Made by a program: the position numbers and the translations under genes. Below, piece by piece: positions 10,174-21,364 of a stretch of DNA of 64,000 nucleotides (within the stretch, counting starts at the first letter, position 1; the number at the start of each line of letters is the position of its first letter). Origin of the DNA: Apodospora peruviana (taxonomy: Eukaryota > Ascomycota > Sordariomycetes > Sordariales > Lasiosphaeriaceae); NCBI GenBank assembly GCA_033439685.1, contig JAUEDM010000001.1, positions 7,254,001-7,318,000 of the forward strand, read 5' to 3'. The notes beneath the pieces were generated by a model. The model was not told the origin of the DNA, searched no databases, and was given only the letters and a program-made list of their open reading frames with translations.

Positions 10174-11656
10174 ATGAACTTGAAGTTGATAGTGTGGATA
10201 AACATGAAAGGGAGTTGGGATTTTGGGCATGATCAAGTTTTGTTCTAATTGGGATTCGGACGTCGTTGACGGTGTGGGTTGAGATCCAGTAACCGTCTTT
10301 TAGCGTTTCTCAACTCACGGCGTCTTTTCGGTGGGGTTTTCCATGGTTTGGGTCCTGGGCGCGGAAAAGACGCGAACTACGTTTATCAGAAGTTTATGAG
10401 AAATTGACACTGATGATGAATTCATGAATATTGAAGAGAGTCAATCATCGCCAGACATGAACGGGTAGTAGCAGCTGCCCGCCAACTGTCAGGCCGAGAC
10501 CTCGCCAGATCTTGCCATTTTTAAACTGAATGCACGGGCCGCCATTAAGCTCCAGCAAGTTTGTCGCCTCAGCCTTGTGCTGAAGCTCCAAATTCCAACA
10601 ATCTTCCCCTGCAACTCGCCGGGCCCTCAAACCTCACCAAGGCCTGACTACAACTGTTTCGTGCGCCCAGACGATCCGATCGACACGTCGTTGACACTCC
10701 CGTACTCACATTACGCGAACCCATTTCTTTGACATTTTCACCTCCGTAAATCAATTTCCCGACACCTTCTGATCGCTGCTCTCCGCCTCTCCGGTCGGTC
10801 CTTGACTCCCCAACGTCGTGTCGACCCACCCTGTCCGCAGCCTTCGCGCCTCAGAACAGGACATTTCGACGCCTAACTTCCCACACGCAACCTCTCCATC
10901 TCCCCCATTTGATACTAACTGCCATCCCGTCTATTCCCACAGGGAGACCAGACGAGACGGCTTTCCGTGGGGATTTCCTTTTCGGGATACAGCGCGTGAC
11001 GTGCCAGTTTGTTCGCGGCTGCGCGAGTCAAGCAGGCAGAAAAAGCCTTCTGGGTTGAAGCTCGGATTGAGGAGGAGCAAGCGGACATACTCCATGCAAC
11101 AAGCTCACACACACTGCCTGTAATCTTGTCTACGAAGTCTCCTGCGGGGAGGGAAGAAGATCCCAAAGAAAGGTCAATCCAGAACAAAAAAAAAAAAAGC
11201 CCGACGCCTGTCGAAAAGATTGTCAGCACAAGCTGCGTCTTGGAATATTCTTCTTTCTCTTTCATAGCGGGCCACGTCCGTCTGTCTTCTGAATTAGCAG
11301 TCTTCCATCGTCAATCTGGGGATCGGAGTGTACGTATCAGACTCTCTATTTTTTGTTTTCCTTCTGTCCTTCCTGTTCTTGACTTTCGTCCCTGAGCTTC
11401 ATGGGACAATATATCCATCAGCCCTCCATCAACTTACATGCCGGCCGGGAACGCCGAAAGTCTGGTTCCTGTCATCAGCTGCTGATTTTGGGATCTCGCA
11501 ACTACAGACATCCTGTATTTCTGATCCATAGCCAGGCTATACTCAAAGCCAATTCACACTTGAATTTCCAACAAAAGACAGGCTCTTCCCGTTCTTTGAC
11601 AGATAAAGCACCCGCACAACCACGCCAACCCCAAGTCGCACCTTGACACCAACACG
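10174..11656. other. Long leader/intergenic region
   Basis: No coding gene is supported. The part from about 10,600 is pyrimidine-rich and probably holds the promoter and a long 5' UTR (perhaps with an intron) of the RRM gene at 11,657. An A-run lies near 11,187. Confidence 0.45.
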
Positions 11657-12920
11657 ATGGCGGACGAAGAATACGAGATCGACCTTTACGCCGACGAGCA
11701 GGGCGCCAACGAGCAGGGTGATGGCGAGGATTCTCATACCTACGACGGCGAGGGTTCACATGACGCAAATGGCGATAACCACCAGGGATACAACGAGCAC
11801 GGAGACGATACTATCGACGACAGCCATGACCAGCAACGTTCATCCACTTCCGCACCTCAGCAACGGCCCCAGCAGGGCGTTAAGCGTAAGGAGGGTTCTG
11901 ACGAGCGGCCTATAGACCCCGGCGCGACAACTGCGCTCATGATTTCGGAGCTGAACTGGTGGAACACAGACGACGATATTCGCGGCTGGGTGAGAGAAGC
12001 TGACTGCGAGGGGGAGCTCAAAGATATTACGTTTAGTGAACACAAGGTGAACGGCAAGAGCAAGGGGTAAGTGCTGCGCAAATGCCTGTCGACTAATGTG
12101 AGTACCTGCCTGCTAACGACCATTTCCAGACAAGCATATGTCGAGTTTACCTCGCAACAAGCCGCGACCGCTACCAAGCATCGCATTGATGCCATGGCGA
12201 ACGAGAGCAGCCAGCCTGGCCAGCAGAAGAAGCACACCGTCATATACTCGAGCCCGACGACCAACCCGTTCCGCACCCTGCCTAAGGACGCACCGAATCG
12301 CGGAGGCAAGGACATCCAGAACCGAGTACCTTCTGGTCCTGGCTACCAGGATCGCACCTCCAACTTTGCCGGAAACAACAACAACAACAACTATAACAAT
12401 GGCGGCTTCCGTGGCGGTCGGGGCGGATATAACAGCGGACCACGCGGCGGCGGCATGAACCCGGGAGGCGGCTTCAACCGCAACTTCTCGGGGGGCAACA
12501 ACATGAACGCCTTCAATAACAACATGGGTTTTAACAACCCCATGGGAGGTGGAGGCTTCGGCGGCGGATTTAACCGCGGTGGCATGATGGGCGGTGGTAT
12601 GCGTGGCGGAAGCATGCGCGGCGGCCGAGGCGGCGGCATGAATAATATGATGGGCGGCATGCCTATGGGCGGTGGAATGCCGATGGGAGGTATGCCCGCA
12701 ACCATGGGCGGCATGGGGATGATGGGCGCAGCTATGCCTGGTAAGTTAAATTTTCTGCTGAATAGGACCTTGGTGTGGCCATTTCACTAACCTTTTACAA
12801 CCAGGCTTCCAAGGCATGCAGCCTCAGTTTAACCCAGCCTTCTTTGGAGGTGGTGGCGGCAACCAGTCGAACGACTGGCAGCAGAACCCGCACGGTGCGA
12901 AGAGAGCTCGAGGCGAATAG
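11657..12920 (+). CDS. CFIm68/CPSF6-like RRM protein with Gly/Met/Asn-rich tail
   Basis: Exons 11657-12066, 12130-12740 and 12805-12920, 378 residues. The N-terminus is acidic (MADEEYEIDLYADEQ). A single RRM runs over about residues 95-185: ALMISELNWWNTDDDIRGW as RNP2, and KVNGKSKGQAYVEFTS as RNP1, interrupted by intron 1. The WW before the TDDD segment and the loose RNP1 are characteristic of the 68/59-kDa subunits of mammalian cleavage factor I, which bind the 25-kDa subunit and help choose poly(A) sites. After the RRM, the rest is low-complexity Gly/Asn/Met with RGG-like FRGGRGGYN and many GGM motifs, followed by a short NQSNDWQQNPHGAKRARGE end. The Gly/Met tail takes the place of the Pro-rich and RS regions of the animal protein. 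RNA binding is inferred from the family. Confidence 0.87.
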
Positions 12921-14387
12921 GGTAACGTTCGAGCAGTTTCGCAGCCCGTGACTGCGGTTTTGCCGTTTAGGAGCGGTGGTGGTAGTCGGACGGCGCAGCG
13001 GGTTATTTGGTAGAGTTTACTTCTACCATGTGCCATGTCCGAAAGCTACTGCTGCTGCTCCTTGCCACCGCTGACTTGGCAGATCACCAGGATCAGAATG
13101 ATTACCACACGAGCGACACAAGACAGGACGGGGACAAGACTAGCAAAACGAGGAAAAAGGAGCCGCGAAAGAGGAAAGAGGTCGCCTAGATCATCCACCT
13201 GACGTGACTTGAACCCAGCCAGTCTCCCTCGATCCTGGCAGATGATTCTTACCGGATGGTATTATGGCGGCAGTTCTTACCAAACAAGGCTCGATCCTAA
13301 ATACAATCGGATTTAGTTCTCTTGCTGTTGTTAGTCGTTCTCTTTTATTTTCTTCTTTTGTACGTGGTCAAGTCAGTTAAGGGTGCTTTGGGGCGGAGTT
13401 TGCTTAAACTATGGCTACATGCTTTTTTTTCTGGCTTTTTTGTTTTGCTTCATGGATGGATATCATATATATTCACCGGTGGTGCGGGGGGTTATTAGAA
13501 GACGAAGCGGAACACAACATAGGTCATATTGGTGTCTGTCGACAGCCAACTCAAGCGTATTACCGCGAGGGAGAACTAGCTGGTGGATTGGAGTGGATGG
13601 AACATCTAGCCGCTTATTCTCCCTCTCTCTATCGCGGGCAAAACGATTACTTCTTAGTTTGTTTCCCTGTTTTATGTTTCTTTTCGTCTCGAGTCAGTCG
13701 TGCCACGGTTTTCCGGTGTCTGTTTTTCACTATCTGCGCATACGCTGGATGCTTCGGGAATTACTATGGGACACTCCGCATTCTGCTTGCTGAGCTACAT
13801 AGGCCAAATGGATTTACACAAAAATGGGCTCCGATCTTACATGTCTGTCTTGTCTGTCTGTCTGTGGAACTTGGAAAGTCGGCGGGATTTTGGGAGGATG
13901 TTTGGTTTTGCTTGTTTTACGTGATTTTGGTCATCATTCAGATGACTCCGGACGGTAATCTCGTCTCCTGTCTGTCTTCCAATCATATATGCATACCCGG
14001 ATGCTATACGCCTTGGATCTGGCGTTGAGGAGTGAAGGTTAGGGGCGGGCTCGGTGTATACTGGATGATAGATGGATGGCGCACGGGTTATGCATGATAC
14101 CACCAGGCGTCGAGTCGCTCTTTTGTCTTGGGTGTGCGGTGTTCATTGCTCATTTCCATTTTAGCTTGTCGGGATTATCTGAATGGGGAGTTGTTCATGT
14201 GTATGCCTGTTTCTGTGAGCATCGGCTGTGCGTGGCGGTCGTATAGCTCGGTGAATAGAACCAAATATCGTGCTCACATTGGAGCATAATTTATGATTCA
14301 TAGCTTATTAAATGGCAATCAAATTACAACGTCGTCCATCTCCACGACCTAAACGACAGATTGATGGTATATATAACCATCATCGCA
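12921..14387. other. Convergent 3' region with long but unsupported open frames
   Basis: This lies between the RRM gene (+) and the SET gene (-), which converge. It is T-rich with CTGT repeats near 13,845-13,863. An open frame of 205 codons (13411-14028, +) has no recognisable domain and an odd composition, rich in Cys, Phe and Trp. I read it as non-coding 3' UTR or a long non-coding transcript. Confidence 0.4.
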
Positions 14388-15602
14388 TCACACATCAAGT
14401 TTCTCTATCGTCTTCTCCATCAAACTCTGTATCTGCGTCCACCTCAAACAGAGCAAATCACGCTGGCAGGGCTGACCGACCTCGCTATCCTTGATCCTCT
14501 CAACTGTGTTTCTTATCATATCCTGATATTTTCGCAGCAAGTGAACCAACTTACGATCAACTTCTTCCTGCTGCTGCCTTTCGGCGTCACCACCACCAGC
14601 ACCAGCCTCGCCATCCACAAACCTCCTCCACTCGTTTAAGGGAAGGCATATCAAGCGCAACGCAACCTGCGTGCGGTAACACACGCCATTAGAATCGAGC
14701 ATGTAGTTTCCCAAAAAACCAACCTCATCCAGCTGCTCTTTTTGTCGTGCCGACAGTTTTGGTAAGATCGCATCATCGAGACAAACCTCGTCCCAGCGGT
14801 TTTGTGGAAGCACGAACCCATACTCCGCTAATAAAAAATCGTTGCCGTGGTTGCCGTAGCAGATGTACACCTCGTCGCCGGGCGCGTACGCCCGCGTCGA
14901 CGTGATCGTGCAGTCATCAGATTCAAAATCGACCTTGCAGCCCTCGCTGTCGTGGTGATTAAGCAGGTCGGCGACGGGCTGCAGTGCCAGACGGTCGTCC
15001 TTGTGGAGTTTGCTGTTTCCGTTGAGCTCGTAGTAGAAGGTGCGGGTGTTGACGAGGGCCCAGGCGTAGAGGTAGTCGTTTCTCGATATTTTCGAGTCCG
15101 GAAACGCTTGTTTAATGGCGGTCCAGTCGCGCTCGAATTTGGTTTCTTGCTTGCGGAGGCGCTCGCGGGCGGATCTGGGCAGTAATTCGTGCAAGCGGCG
15201 GTTCCAGGTCAGGGGCAGGCTGGCCCAGACGTCCTCCCTAGATGGCATGACGGCGTTCCATTGCTTGTATTTGGGGGACGGGTTCAAAATGATGTCTGCC
15301 GCCAGAAGACCATGAACTCGCGAGCCTGTTGGCAGTTTTGATGAGACTTTCTTGCAGACCGTCTTGGCTGTCCGAAGGGCCGAGGTAGGCACCCGGAGTA
15401 GGACCTCGTTTTCCTGCTGGGGAGTTAGTAATACTCAAGAGAAAAAAAGACAAAAAAAGACAAAAAGATATGGTTAACCAACCTTGATGGACTTGGTGGA
15501 GACGACACCTATCCCTCTCCCTGACAGCGGACGAGGTTCAATGCCGTGCAGCTCGATGTCTTGACCCCTGGCCCAGTTGAGTAGGTCCTCGTAGACCTCC
15601 AT
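14388..15602 (-). CDS. SET-domain protein lysine methyltransferase (RKM/SETD6-like)
   Basis: Exons 15483-15602 and 14388-15416; the 66-nt intron is GTTGGT...CCCAG. 382 residues. Exon 1 gives MEVYEDLLNWARGQDIELHG and the first SET strand (GRGIGVVSTKSIK). After a long helical insert (iSET), the C-terminal SET part carries RTFYYE, LALQPVADLLNHHD, the ITSTRAYAPGDEVYICYGNH segment and NDFLLAEYGFVLP, which form the SAM pocket (NHxD in place of the usual NHS) and the catalytic Tyr region. The C-terminus resembles the Rubisco-LSMT substrate-binding helical domain. Yeast relatives (Rkm1-4) methylate ribosomal proteins and SETD6 methylates RelA. The target here cannot be inferred from the sequence. It is head to head with COQ4. 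Confidence 0.87.
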
Positions 15603-16218
15603 TTTCTTGTTGTTGAGAGAAGAAATGGAGATTTTTTGTTTACCGGACTACCTGATCCTCGGGGGAAGGAAGATGATAGAATGTGTGTGTGCAAGGAGTG
15701 GGAGATCGATATAAATAAGGTCCGCAAGAAGAGATATTGATCACGACAGCCGGGTTGAGGATGGGATGATGAGAAGGCTGCTGCAAGGGTTCCATGAATT
15801 ACTCATTGCTCCGTATAAATCTATGACTCTTTCAAATGGTAATCTGCACATTGCCATTCCCGCCCTGTATCATTTCGTCTAAACATGTCCTTGTCATATT
15901 GTACTCTAGCGCCTTTTCGTTACAACATAGCAATGGTCATTTATGGCTTCATAGCCAATGTTTTAGTTGACGTAGGTTTGGCGGTGGGATAGTGAGTCGA
16001 CCGGATCCCGGAAGGCGTGCTTATTTAGAACTATAGTTCTAGTTTTTTGTGGCACAGGGGACCTGACAGACGAGAACCCTTGGCAATCCAAGCTCCGTCC
16101 GAGCTCCGGGATCGAACGATTTCCTCTCCGGGGTGCGGGAAGCGAACACCAACCCCCGAGCACCACCACTTTGTCAAAACATCAGGATGCGCACTGTACA
16201 CCTTCGACCCCATTCGCC
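15603..16218. other. Bidirectional promoter region of the SET gene and coq4
   Basis: No gene. A GC-rich segment at about 16,080-16,170 looks superficially like a tRNA arm, but the stems do not pair. Both flanking genes start away from this spacer. Confidence 0.5.
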
Positions 16219-17149
16219 ATGGAGGTCACCCTGAGACGTTCAGTGGCCAGCATAGCCCGTAATCGTGGCATTGCCTGGGCAGCAGCAGCGCTTCCGTGTG
16301 CCGTCGCCAGCTCCAACTCCCGACGATTCTCAATCCTCAACCGACCACCCCCGAACTACCCCGGCCATGTCCCTCTCACGCGGCTCGAAAGGGCCGGCCT
16401 CATGATCGGATCCGGTTTGATGTCTCTCCGGGATCCTCGTAGAGGAGGTAAGTTATATCGCGTTATTCCCTCAGCTTAATTATATACTAAGCCCCTCCTG
16501 TTCAGACCTGATCGCCGCCTTCGCCGAAGCAACAGCAACCCCCTATTTCATCTACCGCCTCCGTGATGCCATGCTCTCCTCCCCAACGGGGCGTCGCATC
16601 CTGCACGACCGACCACGCATCACGTCAACCTTCCTCAACCTCCCCTACCTGCGCTCGCTTCCACTCAACACGGTCGGGCGCACCTACATCGAGTGGCTGG
16701 ACCGCGAAGGCGTTTCGCCCGACACCCGGTCCGCGGTGCGATACATCGACGACGAGGAGTGCGCCTACGTGATGCAGCGCTACCGTGAGTGCCACGACTT
16801 CTACCATGCCTTAACGGGACTGCCCATCGTGCGCGAGGGCGAGGTGGCGCTCAAGGCGTTCGAGTTCGCCAACACGCTGCTGCCCATGACGGGGCTGAGC
16901 GTTTTCGCGGCCGCGACCCTGAAGAAGAGCGAGCGCCGCCGGTTTGCGAGTATATACCTGCCGTGGGCGGTGCGCAACGGTCTGCGCGCGAGCGAGGTGA
17001 TCAATGTCTACTGGGAGGAGGAGCTGGAGCGCGATGTCGAGGACTTGCGCCGACAGCTCGGCGTGGAGCCGCCGCCTGACCTGCGGGCTATTCGGAAGGC
17101 TGAACGAGAGGAGCGGAAGAGGCAGAAGGCTGCTGCCTCCTCGGTGTAA
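16219..17149 (+). CDS. coq4: COQ4, ubiquinone biosynthesis protein
   Basis: Exons 16219-16447 and 16506-17149, 290 residues. The Arg-rich, acid-free N-terminus ([20 protein letters not shown]) is a typical mitochondrial presequence. After [20 protein letters not shown] the COQ4 fold follows, with the zinc motif HDxxH-x11-E intact: HDFYH and, 11 residues later, Glu within [16 protein letters not shown]4 sits on the matrix face of the inner membrane, organises the CoQ-synthome, and has been linked to the oxidative decarboxylation of the quinone ring. The C-terminus ends in a basic, helical [18 protein letters not shown] tail. The intron splits a Gly-Asp junction cleanly. The family call is secure. 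Confidence 0.95.
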
Positions 17150-17446
17150 GTTAGGAGCTTTGTGTGTAAAGACTACTCTGTTCATTCGTATAGACTTGTA
17201 GCATTACTGTACTGTTATTGTACCAACGAGAAAGTGTATAGATAGACGGCGACATGGGTAACTGGACAGCTTCCTCTCATGGAGAAAAAGGCTCTGATTT
17301 GCTCAAGTAACAAAACAATAATAATAAAACTCACATAAAAGACGAGGAAAGAAAAAAGCCCGGGGATATCGCCTTGAAATCATTATACCGTAGAAAGAAA
17401 CGCGAAACAAGCATCTCCATTCCCTGCAAGCAGGAAGAGAAAGAGA

Positions 17447-17961
17447 TCACAAATCAAACAAATCGTCGTCGTCGTCGAGCCCCCATCCTTTCCGCCGGCT
17501 GACAACAATCTTTTCTTCTTCCTTCGTGTCCGCGACCGCATTCAGCAGACCCTTGAGCTGCTCCTCCGTCACCTTCTGCCGGATCTGCCCCGTCTGGGCC
17601 ATCATGATGAGCTGGTTCTCAACCTGCGTCGCGCGCTGCTCCTTGACGAGCCGGATGCGGCCGAGTCGGTCGGCGGCTTCGGGTTCGAGGATCTGGTTCA
17701 GCATCGATTGGCGTTGTTCGGCTTCTTGTTGTCGCGCCTGGTCCTGACCACCACCACCACCGCCTCCTCCGGCAGCTGGGCCTACACCACTTGAGCTGGC
17801 GCCGCCGCTCTGCGCCTTGAGCTGCTCAAGGCGAGCTTTCCTGATCTAAAATGTTTTGCGCCAAGGTTGGGCGGCGTCAGTTCAGAACTGGACTACAGGT
17901 AAGAAGCAGCTGTTTGACGCAACGCAACGCTACGCACCTGGTCGAGCTCCGCGTCGTCCAT
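17447..17961 (-). CDS. pdcd5: PDCD5 family DNA-binding protein
   Basis: Exons 17938-17961 (MDDAELDQ, only 24 nt) and 17447-17845, 140 residues; the intron is GTGCGT...TTTTAG. The body is a PDCD5/TFAR19 triple-helix domain: IRKARLEQLKAQSGG, a Gly-rich loop, then SMLNQILEPEAADRLGRIRL and the KVTEEQLKGLLN segment. The acidic tail is KGWGLDDDDDLFDL. The family includes archaeal double-stranded-DNA-binding proteins and human PDCD5, which interacts with the TRiC chaperonin and with TIP60. The function in fungi is poorly known (yeast Sdd2). The poly-Gly stretch after residue 25 is longer than in animals. The gene converges with coq4, with about 300 bases between stops. Confidence 0.93.
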
Positions 17962-18682
17962 ATTGTCCGTTATTTTGGCTTCTCACTGGGGATTCTGTTC
18001 GGAAGTCGAGTAATTCACGTGGATGTATGTAGCTGATGAGAGCGAGAGCAAGCTTTATAACAACTTGATGGGACGTTTGCTGTGAGGCCTGTTATGGTGG
18101 TGGTTGCGGGGTGAACTTTATGTTCTCGGCCAGGTGCGCTTGATGGCGGGGTTGTGGATGATTGACAAACCTGACGAAGTACCTGATATTAGTGGGGTTA
18201 CTGCAGCACCGGCATTGATTGAAAGTGACTTCCCGCCGTACCAGAACAACGACTCATCAGGCATCAAGTACTAACCTGGAAGGTACCTTATACATGTTAC
18301 CAGATTACATACATGGGACAGAATTTCACGCTGCTCAAAACAAAGATGAAAGAGCGTTGGAAGTTTACATTTGCTCATACATCGGCAGCCTTCGAACCAA
18401 TTCGCTATGTACGGGGAGAGAAATGCTCCTTATTCTCTTTGTAATACACACGAGATAATAATGTACAACCATCTGCCCCCATTTATGCAAAATCTATATC
18501 AGTAGGCCATGCTGGGTCTATTTGTACACGAAAAGCACGTTAAAGATACAGTCCCGAGACCCCTATGCCAGGTTTGTAGATATGTTCAGTATGAAAATTT
18601 AAACAAGAACCAAGAGAGAAGTAATATTCAACTGAAAAGAGACATGATTTACAAACTTCACCCGCCCGGGACCATGCGCCGA
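17962..18682. other. Intergenic: pdcd5 promoter and 3' flank of the reductase-like gene
   Basis: No gene is supported. Short direct motifs (GTACCT/AGGTAC) occur near 18,178 and 18,283. Confidence 0.5.
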
Positions 18683-21364
18683 TCAAAAAGGTATATCTTC
18701 GTCACGGCGATACAGTACGGCTATCCGCTTCGCCACGAGCATGGTCATCACGGTCTCCATAACCGGGACCCGGACGTTGACCTCGCGACTGCGGTTGATA
18801 AAGTATCCGGTCTGGTAGTCGATATCGGTATCCCACCCCCGACCTAGATGATTCCCCATCCTGCTCTCACGCTCCCCACGACCTTCCAGATCCTTGAAAA
18901 CCTTGGTCCGCAAAAAAGCCAAGAGTTCATGCTTCTGGAAGTTGGGCTTGTCTCGGCACTCCGGCAGATTGGCCACAACGTCGACAAGCTCAAACAGCAA
19001 CTGGTTGATGAGTTGTCTTGCTTTCGTGTTCCTTACGCATTGTTTGTAGCTGATGTCCAGAATTGCCGCTACCGGGTCCGCGACCGACAGGAGAGCTATA
19101 ATGGGCAGCTTGTGTCGGAAGAAGTCTGGGACCGGATGGGAGGTTGCGCGGAGCCCTGGGATCGCTGTCATGAGCCGGATAAAATTCTTCGCCCTCGCAA
19201 CTCGCTCCAGGGGCGGGTGATGTTTGATTTTGAGTCTGGATTTTGCGCCAATGGTCGGCATCTGCCCCCATAACGAGAGGTAGAGTTTGCCTGGCCTCGC
19301 TTCCGCAACGGTAAACAGGTGGTTGCTCGGATTCGCAAGCCCGGTGCTCAAATGGCCAAGGACAAAGACCGGCCTTTTATGCACGTCAGGGAAAAAGTCT
19401 TCGATTACTTTCTCGGCGACTCCCAAGCCGTCGTGAATAAAGCAGACTGTCGATCGGTGGTCAAGTCTGGATAACACCGGTTCCAACGCACTCGAAATGG
19501 TTCCAGGCGGCACTGTCACGATGAGATTTTCGATCCACTGGTCGTTAACATTGTACTTTTTGTGCTTCATTGAAATGAACTCGACGTCCATACGCCTCGC
19601 TACCACGGTCTCTTTGCCCCGTTGCAGGGTCAATGATTTGTTCCGTCGCCATTCTTTCAAGATGTTCCAACGGTGAAGTAGCATGGTTGGGGGTGGGATG
19701 GTTTCGCAGCTGGCAAGCATGTGCGTGATATATCGCCCTGCGACATCCATTCCCATAACGTGTATTTTCTCCGTGGGCTTCCAGTTTCGCATATCTAGGT
19801 GGGCAAGAGGTTGTCGTCGGTCCAAGTACGTGTCCGATAATACAGTATCTGTAATTTGGTGGTCCCGTTGTAGAGCTTTTTCGCCCCCATCTTCCAGCTT
19901 TTCGAGCTCGGCCGTGAAGTCTTCCTTAGCCATGAGTTTTAAAAACGCGCGGACTTTCTGCCTCCTTGCCCAGTCATCGATTGCGTCCGGTGGTACTCCT
20001 TCGGGGTCGACCGTAAAGACCCCCTCAGTCGTGAGTTCTGAAGACCCGTACACATCCTGCCTCCTATCCCAGTCATTGATTGTGTCCGGTGGTATCCCTG
20101 GGGGCTCGGTCGTAAAGTCCTCCTCAGTCGTGAGTTCTGAAGACTCGTACACATTCCGCGTCCTATCCAAATTATCGACTGTGTCCGGTGTTGTTCCTTC
20201 GGGCTCGGTCGTAAAATTCTCCTCGGTCGTCAGTTCCGAAGACTCGTACACATTCCGCCTCCCATCCCAGTTATCGATTGTATCCGATTCTATTTCTTCG
20301 ATCTCGGGCACGTAACTCGACGCCGGAAGAGCCGTATCAGGCTCATTCTCGGGCATGACTTCTAAAGACTCGTCCACTTCCCGCTCTCCAACCCAGTAAT
20401 CCATTGGGTACGGTACGGTTCCTTCAGGTTCCCGAGCGTTGCACGATGCCGAAAGAGTCGTCCCCTCTTCTTGCTCTGCAGCCTCCTCCAGCTCGTTCAC
20501 GAAGTCCTCCTCAGTCGTGAGTTCTGAAGACTCGTACCTATCCCTATTAATGATTGGGTCCAGTTCTGTTCCTTTGGGCTCCGGCACGTAATGTGATACC
20601 GGAAGAGCCGTATCAGGCGCATCCTTAGGCATGACTTCTGGGGACTCGTCCACTTCCCGTCCTCCAACCCAGTAATCCATTGGGTCCGGTGTGGTTTCTT
20701 CGGGCTCCCCAGCGTTGCGTAATACCGAAAGAGTCATCCCCTCTTCTTCCTCTTTAGGCTCTTCCAGCTCGTCCACGAAGTCCTCCTCAGTCGTCAAGTC
20801 CTCCTCAGTCGTGAGTTCTGAAGACTCATACCTATTCCAATTACCAATTATGTCAAGTTCTGTTCCTTCGGGCTCGGGAACGTTGCGCGATTCCGAAAGA
20901 GTCGTCCCGTCTTCTTGCTTTCCACGCTCTTCCAGCTCGTTCACGAGGTACTCCTCAGTCGTCAAGTCCCCCACCATCGTGAGTTCTGAAGACTCGTCCA
21001 CTGTCCGCTCTCCAATCCAGTAATCGAGTCCGTCCGGTGCTGTACTGTCGCGCTCGGGTGAGTTGCGCAATGCCGGAAGATCCGTATCAGACTTGTTCTC
21101 GGTTGTTCCAGGTGTCTGCCCGCCTTTATGAAGCACAAGTGATAACGAGTCACTCGGTAGTCTGTCCGACAGCCATCGGTTGGCCCCCCGGCCCACCACG
21201 CTGTTACCGAGAGACCATGGTGTGTGCCTGCAGGGTACTCGCGAGAACACCCGCAAAAGCGGTCGACTGCTACGAAGGAGATACAGGATGCCGGATTTCA
21301 CACGGGACCTTGAGAGCGCATGGTACGGGGCGCCCCTAGGTATCGCACAGTCCCGTGAAATCAA
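18683..21364 (-). CDS. Ketopantoate-reductase-like protein with degenerate active site and repeat-expanded N-terminus
   Basis: A single exon of 893 residues. The first 60 residues are Arg-rich and suggest a mitochondrial presequence. About residues 100-490 are acidic tandem repeats. The last ~365 residues follow the PanE/ApbA fold: the KIHVMGMDVAGRYITHML Rossmann start, PPPTMLLHR, the RSTVCFIHDGLGVAEK segment and, near the end, the DTDIDYQTGYFINRSREVNV segment, which matches the family's EIDYINGF signature. Key positions are altered: the glycine motif GxGxxG reads GMDVAG, the HNGMG segment that holds the catalytic Asn reads HDGLG, and the Lys-x3-Asn region reads KLPIIALL. Family members reduce ketopantoate for pantothenate and CoA synthesis. 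Here a non-catalytic role is more likely. The start at 21364 is the first Met of the frame. Confidence 0.8.
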   Translation of the reverse strand: MISRDCAIPRGAPYHALSRSRVKSGILYLLRSSRPLLRVFSRVPCRHTPWSLGNSVVGRGANRWLSDRLPSDSLSLVLHKGGQTPGTTENKSDTDLPALRNSPERDSTAPDGLDYWIGERTVDESSELTMVGDLTTEEYLVNELEERGKQEDGTTLSESRNVPEPEGTELDIIGNWNRYESSELTTEEDLTTEEDFVDELEEPKEEEEGMTLSVLRNAGEPEETTPDPMDYWVGGREVDESPEVMPKDAPDTALPVSHYVPEPKGTELDPIINRDRYESSELTTEEDFVNELEEAAEQEEGTTLSASCNAREPEGTVPYPMDYWVGEREVDESLEVMPENEPDTALPASSYVPEIEEIESDTIDNWDGRRNVYESSELTTEENFTTEPEGTTPDTVDNLDRTRNVYESSELTTEEDFTTEPPGIPPDTINDWDRRQDVYGSSELTTEGVFTVDPEGVPPDAIDDWARRQKVRAFLKLMAKEDFTAELEKLEDGGEKALQRDHQITDTVLSDTYLDRRQPLAHLDMRNWKPTEKIHVMGMDVAGRYITHMLASCETIPPPTMLLHRWNILKEWRRNKSLTLQRGKETVVARRMDVEFISMKHKKYNVNDQWIENLIVTVPPGTISSALEPVLSRLDHRSTVCFIHDGLGVAEKVIEDFFPDVHKRPVFVLGHLSTGLANPSNHLFTVAEARPGKLYLSLWGQMPTIGAKSRLKIKHHPPLERVARAKNFIRLMTAIPGLRATSHPVPDFFRHKLPIIALLSVADPVAAILDISYKQCVRNTKARQLINQLLFELVDVVANLPECRDKPNFQKHELLAFLRTKVFKDLEGRGERESRMGNHLGRGWDTDIDYQTGYFINRSREVNVRVPVMETVMTMLVAKRIAVLYRRDEDIPF
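19900..21060. repeat. Two-level coding tandem repeat in the reductase-like gene
   Basis: The core SSELTTEEDF recurs about eight times (for example near 20,030, 20,130, 20,235, 20,520, 20,815 and 20,990 on the DNA). Towards the N-terminus it lies in a long unit of about 100 residues with VNELEE, PMDYWVGEREVDES and PDTALP blocks. Nearer the reductase domain it lies in a short unit of about 33 residues (YESSELTTEEDFTTEPEG, then PPDTINDWDRR). The copies keep frame, so the expansion occurred under coding constraint. Confidence 0.85.

Noticed and set aside
12391..12714. Pro-rich minus-strand frame
   Set aside because: Antisense of the Gly/Met-rich tail of the CFIm68-like protein.
16080..16170. tRNA-like segment with GTTCGATCC on the minus strand
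   Set aside because: The putative T-stem (AATCG against CCGGA) does not pair and no acceptor stem closes.
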